Origin: a virus
Strand: one strand, 5' to 3'
Length of the DNA: 38,159 bases
Virus record (IMG/VR): IMGVR_UViG_3300036939_000083
Location: 1-38,159 of that record
Shown in pieces: positions 7,521 to 15,992 of the stretch. The position numbers and the translations under genes are program-made. The notes beneath the pieces were generated by a model, which was not told where the DNA came from, did not search any database, and saw nothing but the letters and a program-made list of their open reading frames with translations. Numbering within the stretch: the stretch's first letter is position 1; every line of letters starts with the position of its first letter.

Positions 7521-9503
7521 CTACAGGGCGGGCCAGTCATAGGAAGCGAAACAGAGCTTCTGCGGCGTGCCTTCGGTCTGCTCAATGAACCGCGCGAAGT
7601 CTCGAGCCTTGCGGAAGGCTTCGATCAGCTCGTCGGTGTGCTGATAGAGCTCGACCTCGACTTCGTCGGCGAGCTGCCCCTGACGATGACACCGCCCGAT
7701 CGCCTGTTCCCACGCGGCACCGTCGGCGGGCGGGTTGACGAAGAGCATCCGCGAGAACGCGGTCAGATTCTTTCCGGTGCCGTGAGCACGAAGCGACGCG
7801 ACGATCGACCGCTTGCCGCTTTCGCGGATGATGGTCGCCGACGCTTCCTTGCCGCCCCCGTAGAAAGGTACGCCTGCCGCCTTCGCGATGCGCTCGCCTA
7901 GCTCGGGGAAGTCGACCCACACGATCCCCGGCTGCCCCTTGCGGCTCGCCCACTTCGCGGCATCGCTCACGAGGAAGTCGGAGAGCCACACCGTTTCGGT
8001 CACGTGAACGACGCGCTTGTGAATCTCTGCCCACGTCGGCCACGAGATCGCCCGCCACGTCGGAAGCTCGCCGTCGTAGGGTGGCGACTGGTACGCACGA
8101 AGAGCGGCGCGCACGAGCAGCCCCGGGGAGTCGAGATGCTCGGCGGGACGCTTGAGCCGCTCGCGCAGCTCGCGGTTGAACTCCTGTCGGCGCGCGAACC
8201 AACGAAGGATCAGCTCGGGGTCTTGGGGCACGCCGCGGATGTCCGGGTAGCGCCACCGATGGAAGAACCCGCTCGCGAGCTGCCGAGCACAGACGACCCT
8301 TTGAAGCTCGTCGACGAACTCTTCACCGTCGGGTCGCTGCCCGTTGAGCGCGGTCGCAATGTGCGCGAGCAGCTCGTCGGGCACGTGCCCCGGGTCACGC
8401 TTGCGGATCACGAGCGACATACTGACCGCGCTCTCGTCGGTTGCGACGACACCGGGGGTTGCGTTTCTCCAGCGGCGATAAGCCTCGCGCACGCGGCGAC
8501 GCTCGCGGTCGACCTGGCTCTCTCCCTCCAACGGGGCGAGGGGATGCGCCGGGTCGACGAGCTTCAGCAGCAGACCGGCCGGGGCGACGACGGGACCGGG
8601 GTCGAGTGCGGCTGCCCACTCTTCGACGACGTGCGGCTTGAGCGGCAACGGGCTGCCGTCCCGCAGGGCGAACTCGGCAAGGTGGGCGTAATCCTTGATC
8701 GTGCGCGTCGCGAGCGTGCCCGACTGAGCGACGAGCCGGGTCGCCGGGTGGTTGTCGAGGTAGCGCAGGAAGCGGCGCGTTCGGACGCTGTCCCGGTCTT
8801 TGAGCTTGTGCGCTTCGTCGCAAATGATCAGGTCCGGCCGGATGCGCGTCAACAGGTCGGTGCCCTCTTGCGTCGAAAATTTCTCGTAGCTGATGACGTG
8901 GAGGACTGGCAGCCCGGCGCGAAACCATCGACCGCCTGCGAGATTCGGAAGGCGCCAGTGCCCGCCGTAGAAGTGCCAGTCGACTTCGGCGAGCTGAGCG
9001 CGAAGAGTGGCGGGCAGCAGCAGCACTGCGACCTTGCACCCGGGCATCACGAGCGGCAGCAGCAGATCGATCAGCGTCTTCCCGTGACCCACGCCGATCG
9101 GGAAGATGCCCCCGCCGACGCGGGCCGCTTCGAGAACGGCGAGACGCTGCACGGGCAGAAGCGAGCTAGGGCAGCGCTTCCGAAGCGTCTCGCAAATGCA
9201 GCGAGTCCCCGACGGGGCACGCAGGGCAGCTTCCAGGCTCGCGAAGTCGCTGTCGCCGTAGGTGCTCGCGAGGTCACGTCGCGGAAGGCTGAGCACACGC
9301 GCGAGATCGGGCGACCATCCTACAGGCTGCCCCTTCACAACCGCTGAGCGGTCGCCGGTCAGCTTCGCGAGCGACGCGGGCGTAGAGGTAGCGCGGGGCT
9401 CGGCGGGAGTCGCCGCACCCGGGTTCAGGCGGTCTAGAAGTTTCATGCTTGGAAGGGTTGCTGCGTGTGGAAGCCTGCTAAGCAAGCGAGTAAGTAGTTC
9501 CAC
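7521..9503 (-). CDS. SNF2-family (SF2) helicase/ATPase
   Basis: A 660-residue superfamily 2 ATPase. Walker A is IGVGHGKT (136-143), motif II is DEAH (229-232) in LIICDEAHKLKDRD, motif III is SGTLATR, and motif VI near the C-terminus is QAIGRCHRQGQ. The order and the QxxGRxHRxGQ form are typical of SNF2-like helicases of phage replication modules, which act in DNA unwinding or replication-fork remodelling. The annotated GTG start is weakly supported; an ATG at 9446 (MKLLDRL) would remove 19 residues. Two accessory plus-strand genes flank it, one on each side. Confidence 0.9.
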   Translation of the reverse strand: MELLTRLLSRLPHAATLPSMKLLDRLNPGAATPAEPRATSTPASLAKLTGDRSAVVKGQPVGWSPDLARVLSLPRRDLASTYGDSDFASLEAALRAPSGTRCICETLRKRCPSSLLPVQRLAVLEAARVGGGIFPIGVGHGKTLIDLLLPLVMPGCKVAVLLLPATLRAQLAEVDWHFYGGHWRLPNLAGGRWFRAGLPVLHVISYEKFSTQEGTDLLTRIRPDLIICDEAHKLKDRDSVRTRRFLRYLDNHPATRLVAQSGTLATRTIKDYAHLAEFALRDGSPLPLKPHVVEEWAAALDPGPVVAPAGLLLKLVDPAHPLAPLEGESQVDRERRRVREAYRRWRNATPGVVATDESAVSMSLVIRKRDPGHVPDELLAHIATALNGQRPDGEEFVDELQRVVCARQLASGFFHRWRYPDIRGVPQDPELILRWFARRQEFNRELRERLKRPAEHLDSPGLLVRAALRAYQSPPYDGELPTWRAISWPTWAEIHKRVVHVTETVWLSDFLVSDAAKWASRKGQPGIVWVDFPELGERIAKAAGVPFYGGGKEASATIIRESGKRSIVASLRAHGTGKNLTAFSRMLFVNPPADGAAWEQAIGRCHRQGQLADEVEVELYQHTDELIEAFRKARDFARFIEQTEGTPQKLCFASYDWPAL

Positions 9504-9551
9504 ACAGCCCGCCGACCGGCCCCGCTCTACTGGCTTCGGCTCGTGACGATC

Positions 9552-9560
9552 CGTTAATAT
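9552..9560 (+). promoter_or_regulatory. Possible host-type -10 box for the SieB-like gene
   Basis: TTAATATG lies about 60 bases before the TTG start of the SieB-like gene in otherwise GC-rich DNA and resembles a sigma-70 -10 box. No convincing -35 box is visible. The gene has no 29-bp element, so a host promoter is expected here. Confidence 0.35.
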
Positions 9561-9618
9561 GTGGGCTGCGTGGCGGAAAGGTGCCCCTCCTTTAGCCGCG
9601 TAGAAAGAGGCTCCTCAT

Positions 9619-10206
9619 TTGGCATTCGATCCGGCGAAGTACTGGCAGCTCCTGCGCGAATCACTCAGCGCACCCAAGGTCTGGGGTTTCGTTCTTTTGG
9701 TCTCGCTTCCGGCGTTGCTCCTGCCGCAATCCACCGCCGAGCTACTTGGGATAGCCGGTCTGCGCGCTCAGTTCCGGCCTTGGCTCGGTGTCGCCGTCTT
9801 TGTGTCTGTGGCGGCGCTTCTACTCAATGTAGGCAGCGCAATCTGGGCTTGGTGGCAAAGACGGCAGCGCAGTGCTGCTCTCCGCATGGAGTTGCTCGAC
9901 CTGTCCGCGACAGAGAAACAGTTGCTGAAAGGCTATCTGGAACAGCGCACGAAGACCCAGTACTTCACGCTCACCAATGGGGTCGCGACGGGGCTAGAGT
10001 CGAGGAAGATTCTCTACCGAGCTGCCAACATGGGCGACATGATTAGTGGCTTCGCCTTCAACATCCAGCCATGGGCTTGGAGCGAGCTGATCGAGCACCC
10101 TGAACTGCTGAATCTGACCCCCGAAGAGGTTCAGGCACTCGAAGCGACCAACGCTGATCAAGACGGGATGCCGAGCCCCTTCAACCGTTTGCGTCGAAGG
10201 ATCTAG
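9619..10206 (+). CDS. SieB-like superinfection-exclusion membrane protein
   Basis: A 195-residue membrane protein with two predicted transmembrane helices (about residues 19-38 and 52-74) followed by a cytoplasmic domain. LLDLSATEKQLLKGYLEQ, a short TLTNGVATGLESRKILYR strand region and a conserved AFNIQPWAWSEL segment match my knowledge of the SieB family, whose lambda/P22 members block superinfecting phages. The start is TTG, with GAGG eight bases upstream. It lies on the plus strand between two minus-strand early genes, as expected for a lysogeny-expressed moron. An alternative is an unrelated two-helix protein. Confidence 0.75.
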   Translation: MAFDPAKYWQLLRESLSAPKVWGFVLLVSLPALLLPQSTAELLGIAGLRAQFRPWLGVAVFVSVAALLLNVGSAIWAWWQRRQRSAALRMELLDLSATEKQLLKGYLEQRTKTQYFTLTNGVATGLESRKILYRAANMGDMISGFAFNIQPWAWSELIEHPELLNLTPEEVQALEATNADQDGMPSPFNRLRRRI

Positions 10207-11669
10207 CAAACGCTTCGCACGACAACGTCGAAGGCGGGTTCGATGGCTTCGACGACGACTTGCATCAGCTCGGAGTGAGCGAGCCCGAGCGCCACGTAGA
10301 CCCCGGGCTGCGGCAGCTCGGCGCGAGCAGCCATCGCGAGTGCCCCGCGCCACTTCCCGAACCCGAGCGGCGAGTCGGAGCCCGCGAAGCGTACGTCGTC
10401 GACACCGCCCGCGTCGGCGACCTTCCTGTGCATGATGTCGACGTAGCTCGTGAGCGCCTGGGGGGTCGGCCCGTCGAAGGCGGTCGGAATGCAGTCGACG
10501 AAGAGCACGCGCAGATCGCTCTTCGGCGAGCTGCTCGGGGCGGTCTGCACGGGCTCGGGCGCGGGCTGCTCGGGCTCGGCGGGCTTGCGCGGGCGACCGC
10601 GACGCTTGGGGGCGGGCTGCTCGGCCACGGGGGCGAGCTGCGCAGGCTCGAGATCGGTCTTCACAGGCTCGGGCTCGGGCGCGTCGGGCGGGAGCACTGC
10701 GGGCGCTTCCTTCGAGCAGCCGACGTGCCGGATCGCACCCGACACGAGACGGCTCGAATTCTCGCGCGTGAGCTGCTCGCCGCAGTCGGGGCACTGGCTG
10801 AGCTGCTCGGGCGTCTCGCGGACGACGGCGGCGACCGTGGGCGACGAAGGCTTGTTCAGCAGGCGGTCACGAAGCGACATTGTCTTGCTTTCTCCTGAGA
10901 GGCATTTCGCCATGAACGGACACCCGCCGTATTTCGTGCAGGCGGGGCCGAAGTTCGCGGGCACGTCGGCAGCTCTGGCCGCTCGCGCGTGGTCCTTCAT
11001 CTGCTCGACCTGGGGCTCGACCTTGCTCTTCCACTCGTGCGCGACGTGCTCGACCGGCACGCTCACGAGTACGGACTCGGCAAGGCGTTGCCCTCGCGTC
11101 TGGTAATAGATGTGCTCAAGCTCAAGCACGCGCAGCCCGGGGAACCTGTCTCCCTGACGCAACGCCCACGTGCCATATCCGACCATCTGAAGACCGGCTT
11201 CGGTGTCGGCGTTGGCGAGCTGCTCGGCAGTCGCGGCGTTGTTCGCGATGCTGCTCGTGAACTTGTGATCGGTGACGCGCAGCACGCCTTCGGGCGCGAG
11301 TCGTCGAGGATTCACTAGGTCGATAAACCCGGTGAAGGGCACTCCCCCCGCTGTCAGCGGCGGCTCGCCGTCGAGCTGCTGCTCGACCATCAGGTCGGGG
11401 CCTGGCGCGGGCAGCAGGTGAAAGCCAGCCATCGCGAAGACGCCGAGCACGTTCTCGCCCGTGGATACGTAGTGCTCGATCTGTGCGTGCCCCTCAGTGC
11501 CGACGTTCTGGGCGACCGTTGTCGGCTCAGGGAGCCGCAGCACCTTCTGGAAGAACCACGCCCGCGGGCAGAGCTTGTGCTTCTTAAGCTGTGACACGCT
11601 CAGCCGTTGAAGCACTCCCGCCACGACTGAGCGACCGTGCTTCTGTGTCTCGTCGGGCGGGGCTGTCAC
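10203..11669 (-). CDS. Cas4/RecB-like Fe-S PD-(D/E)XK nuclease fused to Zn-ribbon, AT-hook and C-terminal domain
   Basis: A 488-residue multi-domain protein. Residues 1-260 form a RecB/Cas4-like nuclease: H61, D117 in GFIDLV, the DHK triad (D134-K136), Q161-x-V-G-Y, and four cysteines suited to an iron-sulphur cluster (C34, then C244, C250 and C256). Next come a CPDCGEQ...C zinc ribbon, a Pro/Ala-rich linker with an AT-hook-like PKRRGRPRKP, and a C-terminal domain of unknown type (VLFVDCIPTAF...). The predicted role is a 5'-3' exonuclease in recombination or replication. The GTG start at 11669 lies seven bases after the CATTTA box of element c. The last four bases overlap the end of the convergent SieB-like gene. 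Confidence 0.85.
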   Translation of the reverse strand: MTAPPDETQKHGRSVVAGVLQRLSVSQLKKHKLCPRAWFFQKVLRLPEPTTVAQNVGTEGHAQIEHYVSTGENVLGVFAMAGFHLLPAPGPDLMVEQQLDGEPPLTAGGVPFTGFIDLVNPRRLAPEGVLRVTDHKFTSSIANNAATAEQLANADTEAGLQMVGYGTWALRQGDRFPGLRVLELEHIYYQTRGQRLAESVLVSVPVEHVAHEWKSKVEPQVEQMKDHARAARAADVPANFGPACTKYGGCPFMAKCLSGESKTMSLRDRLLNKPSSPTVAAVVRETPEQLSQCPDCGEQLTRENSSRLVSGAIRHVGCSKEAPAVLPPDAPEPEPVKTDLEPAQLAPVAEQPAPKRRGRPRKPAEPEQPAPEPVQTAPSSSPKSDLRVLFVDCIPTAFDGPTPQALTSYVDIMHRKVADAGGVDDVRFAGSDSPLGFGKWRGALAMAARAELPQPGVYVALGLAHSELMQVVVEAIEPAFDVVVRSVC

Positions 11670-11676
11670 CCGGTAG

Positions 11677-11705
11677 TAAATGGGTGCGTCTTTTGGCGGC
11701 GGTTC
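11677..11705 (-). promoter_or_regulatory. Bipartite promoter-like element, copy c
   Basis: GAACCGC (11705-11699) and CGCACCCATTTA (ending at 11677) in the minus orientation, 29 bp in all. The TGA stop of the methyltransferase gene (11706-11704) forms the start of the first box, and the GTG of the nuclease gene follows after seven bases, so a leaderless mRNA is predicted. Confidence 0.78.
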
Positions 11706-12915
11706 AGCGCGATTCGAGGGCGTGCTTGATCCGCGCGTGAGCGATCTCAGCGAAGTCGGGGTCGCGCTCGACTCCGACGAACTCAAGCCCTTCGGCGAGC
11801 GCCGCGACCGCCGTCGTCCCGCTGCCAGCAAAGAGATCGAGCACTGCCCCGCCCGGGGGCGTGATCAGGCGACACAGCCAGCGCATCAGGGCGACCGACT
11901 TCACGGTCGGGTGATAGTTGCGAGCGCCCCCGCCGCGTCCCGCGCCTGCTCGCGGCGACTTGAGTCCTGCGCTTCCGTCGACTCGACCCGTCGCTTCGCC
12001 CCCCGTGCGCGCGGGCAGCTCGTCACAGCCCGCGTCGCGCTCAGAGCGGCTCGGCTTCGCGACGTAGAAGAACCGGCTTGCTCCGGTGGGTGCCTGAGCG
12101 TCGAGCAGCTCGGCGGCGTGCTCGTCGAGCGTCACGTTCGCAGGCCACCTGCCGCCCGGGTGGCTCTCGCTCGTGTAGAGCCCGGAGTCGCCATAGACGC
12201 CGCCCGACCCCTTGCGCCCGCTGTTCGCCCGGGTCCGGTCGTCGCTCGTCGGCACGCGACAGCCGTCGACGTTGATCCCGCCAGTGCCCCACGCCAGGAC
12301 GTTCTCTGCGACGGTGCCGTCGAGCGGCTTCCGCGCAAGGATCCAGTGCTCGGCGGCGGGCTTCAGCGCGGTCCCCCATCCGTCCCACTGGCGCGCGGCC
12401 GGTGTGGCGGGAGTTGTGATCGCGAAGCTCTTGTCGCGGTGCGCGGCCAGGCCCCCGCCGTCGTGCTTGTGGAGGCTCGCGCCACTGTTGCCGACGCCGC
12501 GATCGCTGTAGCCGACGACGTCGCGCTCGACCCCCGCAGCAGCGTCAAGCGCCTTGCTGACGTCGAGGCTCTTCGGGAAGCCCGAACCGAAGAGATGCGT
12601 CACGATGTCGCGCAGCTCGAAGCCCGCGTCTTCGATCGCGGTCGCGGTCCAGTGCGAGGTTCTCGGGAGAGCCCACACGAGCGCGTGTCCCCCAGGCTTG
12701 AGCACCCGAAGTGCTTCGCGCAGCACGCCTGCGAGCCACTCGATCCAGGCATCGCGGCCCCCCTTGTCCCCGTCCCACTCGCGGCCCATGAAACTGATCC
12801 CTGCGGGCGGGTCAGTGACGATCGCGTCGATGCTGTTCGGAGCGAGAATCTCGCCGACGTGCGCAGCGTCTCCGACGAAGAGCGCCGCGCGATCGGTGAT
12901 CAGCTTGCTTTGCAT
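11704..12915 (-). CDS. Site-specific DNA methyltransferase (N6-adenine/N4-cytosine)
   Basis: A 403-residue amino-methyltransferase of the beta class, with the catalytic motif before the AdoMet motif. Motif IV is IVTDPPAGISF near residue 37, with A in place of the usual Y of DPPY. The AdoMet-binding motif I is VLDLFAGSGTTAVAAL near residue 370, followed by FVGVERD. The VLKPGGHALVWALPR segment is also typical. It is a second orphan methyltransferase beside the C5 enzyme and probably blocks restriction. Its ATG lies only six bases after the CATTTA box of element d. Confidence 0.92.
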   Translation of the reverse strand: MQSKLITDRAALFVGDAAHVGEILAPNSIDAIVTDPPAGISFMGREWDGDKGGRDAWIEWLAGVLREALRVLKPGGHALVWALPRTSHWTATAIEDAGFELRDIVTHLFGSGFPKSLDVSKALDAAAGVERDVVGYSDRGVGNSGASLHKHDGGGLAAHRDKSFAITTPATPAARQWDGWGTALKPAAEHWILARKPLDGTVAENVLAWGTGGINVDGCRVPTSDDRTRANSGRKGSGGVYGDSGLYTSESHPGGRWPANVTLDEHAAELLDAQAPTGASRFFYVAKPSRSERDAGCDELPARTGGEATGRVDGSAGLKSPRAGAGRGGGARNYHPTVKSVALMRWLCRLITPPGGAVLDLFAGSGTTAVAALAEGLEFVGVERDPDFAEIAHARIKHALESR

Positions 12916-12921
12916 GACCCC

Positions 12922-12950
12922 TAAATGAGTGTGCCTTCCGCGGTTGGCTC
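12922..12950 (-). promoter_or_regulatory. Bipartite promoter-like element, copy d
   Basis: GAGCCAA (12950-12944) and CACACTCATTTA (ending at 12922) on the minus strand, 29 bp. The TGA stop of the primase-helicase gene (12951-12949) overlaps the first box and the ATG of the methyltransferase gene is six bases downstream. This is the tightest stop-element-start junction in the window. Confidence 0.76.
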
Positions 12951-15276
12951 ACTCGCGCGCCGACGTGCTGCCCGCGATGACCTGAAGAGACGTGCGTCGC
13001 TCGCCGCGTTTCTCGACCGGGGCCTTTCTCAGCTCGTCGGGCAGGTAGTAGACGAGCGGCCGAGTCCCGTCGTCCATGCGCCGCTGGCCACGGGTGAACC
13101 GCAGCGCTTTCAGAGCTGCCGAGATCTCGCGCGAGATCCGAGGGTCCACCTGCGCGGGATGGAGCGCGAAGGCATCGACCCCGACCTGAAGGATCGTCAC
13201 GTCGGTGGGTCGCTTGTCGGCGGGCATTTCTAGCAGCCATCGCAGGATGACTTCCTTGCGCCCGTCCCCGTAATTCTCCAAGCGCAGGGAGGCTTGCTGC
13301 TCGGCGCCTGCGGCTTCCTCCGACGTGAGCCACCATGATTCGCCCTGATGAAAGCGCACGACGGCTTCGGCCCAGATCTGCTCACGGTCGCGCGTGAGCG
13401 CGTCGGTGTCGATGCGCGAGCATTTGACCGGCCAGAATCGGCGGTGTCCGGTTGGGTCGCGCAGATAGTCGTCGTCGTTCGTCGTGCCCACGAAGACACA
13501 GCGGCGCGGCGTCTTCACGGTCGTCCGTCCGTAGGGCGGGCGATAGGTGTCTTCCGTGCGGCTGATGAAAGCCTTGAGCGCCTGATCCTCGCTCTTCCGG
13601 AAGGTGCTCAGCTCGGCGAGTTCGATGAACCAGAATTGAGAGGCGAGCATCGCACTGTCTTTGTTGGTCACGTCGATCGGCGCGTCGCTGAAATACTGCC
13701 CCCCAAGGATGCGAAAGGCGGTCGACTTCCTGAGCCCCTGCGGCCCTTCGAGGATCAGAACCGTGTCGACCTTGCAGCCTGGCCGAAGCGCACGCGCGAC
13801 AGCGGAGATCGCGAACTTCGCCCCTACTGCGCGCAAGTAATCCGGCTCGCCCTGGGCACCGAAGTAGACCGTCAGCAGCTCGTCGAGACGCGGCTTCCCA
13901 TCCCAGACGAGCCCCGCGAGGAAGTCGGCGACCGGGTCGTAGCTGTTGCGCTTCGCAACCGCGAGGATCTGCTGCGCGACCGTCTGCGCCTTCGGCTGCA
14001 ACCCGAGCTGTCCGTAGCTGCTGCGCTGGATCCAGTTTGCGACGAGCACGTCGAGGGTCTCGGCGTCAGCGTTGGGGCCGAGCGGCCCGCCTTCAATCTC
14101 TAGGCGCTTCGTAACTTCGTTGAACCGGAACACGCCGCGCCACTCGGGCGAGCGCAGGAGCACGGTGAAGACGTTCGCTTCACAGTTTCGGATCCGGTTG
14201 CCGTCCTTCGTCGCGTCGAGCACTAGCTCGCGCACCCATGCGTCGGGATCGGGCTCGTCTTCCTCGCTGCCGGGCGCATCCTGAGCCGGTGCGTCGGGCG
14301 CCTTGCCCCCGAGCGCTTCCCAGATCGCGCGGTTCTCGGCGAGCCGTACCGCGTCGCGTGCCTTGCGGCGCTCACGGTGTCGGCGCAGCTTGAGTAGCGC
14401 TTGCTCGCACAGGTGATCGGTCCCTTCCTGCCAGTCGGTCGCGGCGAAGGACGGGCGGAACAGCTCGACGATCGCGGCTTCGGGCGTGTCCAGGGGGAGC
14501 ACGAAGGCGGCGCAGGACATCAGCGCGTTCAGCGTATTGTCTTGCTCGCCGACCGCCGCGAGTGGCTCGCCCGCGAGCACCCGACGAATGATCAGGACGT
14601 GCTCGGGCTTCCGGATGCGGCGCAGGAGCCTGCGAAGCTCGAAGAGGTCGGCGGGGCCGGCGTCGACGGGCTCAGGAAGCGACGCTGCGGGGCTCGGCGA
14701 GGTCGCGGGCAGCCCCGAGCGGGACAGGGCGAGCAGCGCGTCGACGTCGAGAGGCTTCCCTTCCCCGCTGAGCGCGAGCGGCTCGACCGTGACGGGTGAG
14801 TCGGGCAGGAAGTAGATCCGCGCGAGATCCTTCGTCGCCGGATCGGCCGGAAGGTCGAGCAGCCTGATCGCCGCCTGTCTCACGGCTGCCCACTCGCGAG
14901 GAAGCACAGGGCGCGAGAGCGGGATCGCGAGCCGCAGACAGTAGTCGTCGGGCGGCCGGTTGCTGTGCGTCGAGTGAACCGCGAAGGCGAGCCCGTGCCG
15001 CTCGACGGTGTCGAGACACGAGAACTGCGACTCGCTCAGGTGATCCAGGTCGAAGACGGCGACAGTGACAGCGCGCACGTTCTCAGTGCGACGCCGCTCG
15101 ACGATGTCGACGGGCGACCATGCAGGGCCGTTCTTCGCGGGGCAGCCCCGAAGGCACGGAGACGTCGGACACTGGCTGCGGCGGTGACTCGTGAGCTGTG
15201 CGGACAGCTCAGGCCACGAAAGATCCACAACGCGCGGGACGTTGTCCTGCGCGCTTTCGTAGAAAGCGACGAGCAT
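12949..15276 (-). CDS. PrimPol-like / VapE-type primase-helicase
   Basis: A replication initiator of 775 residues. The N-terminal region resembles an archaeo-eukaryotic primase: VAVFDLDHL with the acidic DLD (75-79), then VHSTHSNRPPDD (about 101-110) supplying the His. The C-terminal half is a VapE-like SF3-type ATPase: Walker A EGPQGLRKST (510-519), an acidic Walker B-like FIELAEL, and TTNDDDYLRDPTGHRRFWPV. I chose the ATG at 15276 because AAGGAA lies upstream and because it removes a 47-base overlap with the winged-helix gene. Primer synthesis and unwinding at the phage origin are expected. Confidence 0.9.
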   Translation of the reverse strand: MLVAFYESAQDNVPRVVDLSWPELSAQLTSHRRSQCPTSPCLRGCPAKNGPAWSPVDIVERRRTENVRAVTVAVFDLDHLSESQFSCLDTVERHGLAFAVHSTHSNRPPDDYCLRLAIPLSRPVLPREWAAVRQAAIRLLDLPADPATKDLARIYFLPDSPVTVEPLALSGEGKPLDVDALLALSRSGLPATSPSPAASLPEPVDAGPADLFELRRLLRRIRKPEHVLIIRRVLAGEPLAAVGEQDNTLNALMSCAAFVLPLDTPEAAIVELFRPSFAATDWQEGTDHLCEQALLKLRRHRERRKARDAVRLAENRAIWEALGGKAPDAPAQDAPGSEEDEPDPDAWVRELVLDATKDGNRIRNCEANVFTVLLRSPEWRGVFRFNEVTKRLEIEGGPLGPNADAETLDVLVANWIQRSSYGQLGLQPKAQTVAQQILAVAKRNSYDPVADFLAGLVWDGKPRLDELLTVYFGAQGEPDYLRAVGAKFAISAVARALRPGCKVDTVLILEGPQGLRKSTAFRILGGQYFSDAPIDVTNKDSAMLASQFWFIELAELSTFRKSEDQALKAFISRTEDTYRPPYGRTTVKTPRRCVFVGTTNDDDYLRDPTGHRRFWPVKCSRIDTDALTRDREQIWAEAVVRFHQGESWWLTSEEAAGAEQQASLRLENYGDGRKEVILRWLLEMPADKRPTDVTILQVGVDAFALHPAQVDPRISREISAALKALRFTRGQRRMDDGTRPLVYYLPDELRKAPVEKRGERRTSLQVIAGSTSARE

Positions 15277-15292
15277 GTGAGGGGCTTCCTTG

Positions 15293-15559
15293 TCAGGCCG
15301 ACGGCGTGCGCTTGAGCCGGTAGGCTCGAGGAAGGGCACCGCGCTTGCCGGGAGTGTGGCGAAGCTCGACTTCGACCTCTGAGCAGAAGACGAGCCGATC
15401 GAGGGCTTCGCGAACGCGCCGCTCGTTACAGCCGAGCGCGCTCGTGATCTCGGCCGCGGTCATGTGCGCGTCGCGGGACGCGAGCAGCTCGCGCACGCGC
15501 GCCGCGTAGCTCCCGGCGATGTCGGGGATCGATGAAACGGGTCGGGGCGAGGGGTTCAC
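15293..15559 (-). CDS. Winged-helix DNA-binding protein
   Basis: An 88-residue protein with a winged helix-turn-helix: MTAAEITSALGCNERRVREALDRL followed by a beta-wing with VEVELRHTPGKRG and PRAYRL. It is the first gene of the leftward operon, 17 bases before the primase-helicase. It could be a regulator of the control region or an accessory replication protein. The GTG start is seven bases after the CATTTA box of element e, so the mRNA is predicted to be leaderless. Confidence 0.78.
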   Translation of the reverse strand: MNPSPRPVSSIPDIAGSYAARVRELLASRDAHMTAAEITSALGCNERRVREALDRLVFCSEVEVELRHTPGKRGALPRAYRLKRTPSA

Positions 15560-15566
15560 GTCGCCC

Positions 15567-15595
15567 TAAATGAGTGCGGAATCCCGTGCTGGCTC
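15567..15595 (-). promoter_or_regulatory. Bipartite promoter-like element, copy e
   Basis: GAGCCAG (15595-15589) and CGCACTCATTTA (ending at 15567) in the minus orientation, 29 bp. It starts the leftward operon at the divergent control region. The GTG start of the winged-helix gene follows after seven bases. Confidence 0.78.
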
Positions 15596-15822
15596 GACCG
15601 GCACACGACGGCACCGCGAACGCGGCGGTGTCACGTCAAAGCAGCCCGTCACTCCTCAATCTCTAAACCCCTTAAGGAAAAGGTGAGGTAGTTATAGGAG
15701 AGAGGGGGGCGCATATGAACGCGCGCATTGGGATATTTCCACGACCCCGACCGTTGACGTTGCTTTGACTGACGCTCGCTCGCAGCGACACCAAGGGCAC
15801 GATCGCGCCTGATCAACGCGCT
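15596..15822. other. Divergent control region between elements e and f
   Basis: About 230 bases without a convincing large gene. It contains an AT-richer patch (CCTTAAGG near 15670, GTTATAGGAG near 15691) and an inverted pair of the 9-mer TGCTTTGAC (15635-15643 and 15761-15769), which could be operator half-sites. It also holds a 17-codon reading frame at 15715-15768 preceded by the purine-rich GGAGAGAGGGGGG. A 66-residue minus-strand reading frame here looks spurious. This is the expected place for lysis-lysogeny regulation or a replication origin, although I could not identify an iteron array. Confidence 0.5.
15715..15768 (+). CDS. Possible 17-residue leader peptide
   Basis: A tiny reading frame (begins MNARIGIFPRPRP, ends TLL) with a strong purine-rich ribosome site (GAGAGAGGGGGG) before its ATG, in the control region upstream of the sigma-factor gene. 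Its size precludes a family assignment. It may be chance, a leader peptide, or the end of an unannotated small regulatory gene. Confidence 0.25.
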   Translation: MNARIGIFPRPRPLTLL

Positions 15823-15852
15823 GAGCCACGGGCACTGATCCGCACGCATTTA
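15823..15852 (+). promoter_or_regulatory. Bipartite promoter-like element, copy f (sigma-factor gene)
   Basis: Plus-strand copy with GAGCCAC at 15823-15829 and CGCACGCATTTA ending at 15852; total length is 30 bp, one more than in the other copies. It lies upstream of the sigma-factor gene. It is followed by ACCGGGG and a small inverted repeat GGGAA/TTCCC at 15860-15873. If the sigma factor reads this element, the gene is autoregulated. Confidence 0.72.
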
Positions 15853-15992
15853 GATACCGGGGAAATTGTTCCCTAATGTTCGGGATTCGCGCGAGACCTC
15901 GCCGCTTTGCGGCCGATGTATCGGCCCGCGTGTGCCCCCGACAAATCCGGTCGACGGTCGCACGCCTGGACCGTCCGTTGGAGTCTCATGCG

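Noticed and set aside
8004-9347. Long plus-strand open frame of 447 codons opposite the SNF2 helicase
   Set aside because: High-GC DNA gives long antisense frames; this one has no domain and lies entirely opposite a gene with clear helicase motifs.
11680-12924. Plus-strand open frame of 414 codons opposite the amino-methyltransferase
   Set aside because: It mirrors a methyltransferase with complete motifs and has no recognisable domain.
15649-15849. Minus-strand frame of 66 codons in the control region
   Set aside because: No ribosome site, unusual composition and location between the divergent elements; the region is better explained as regulatory DNA.
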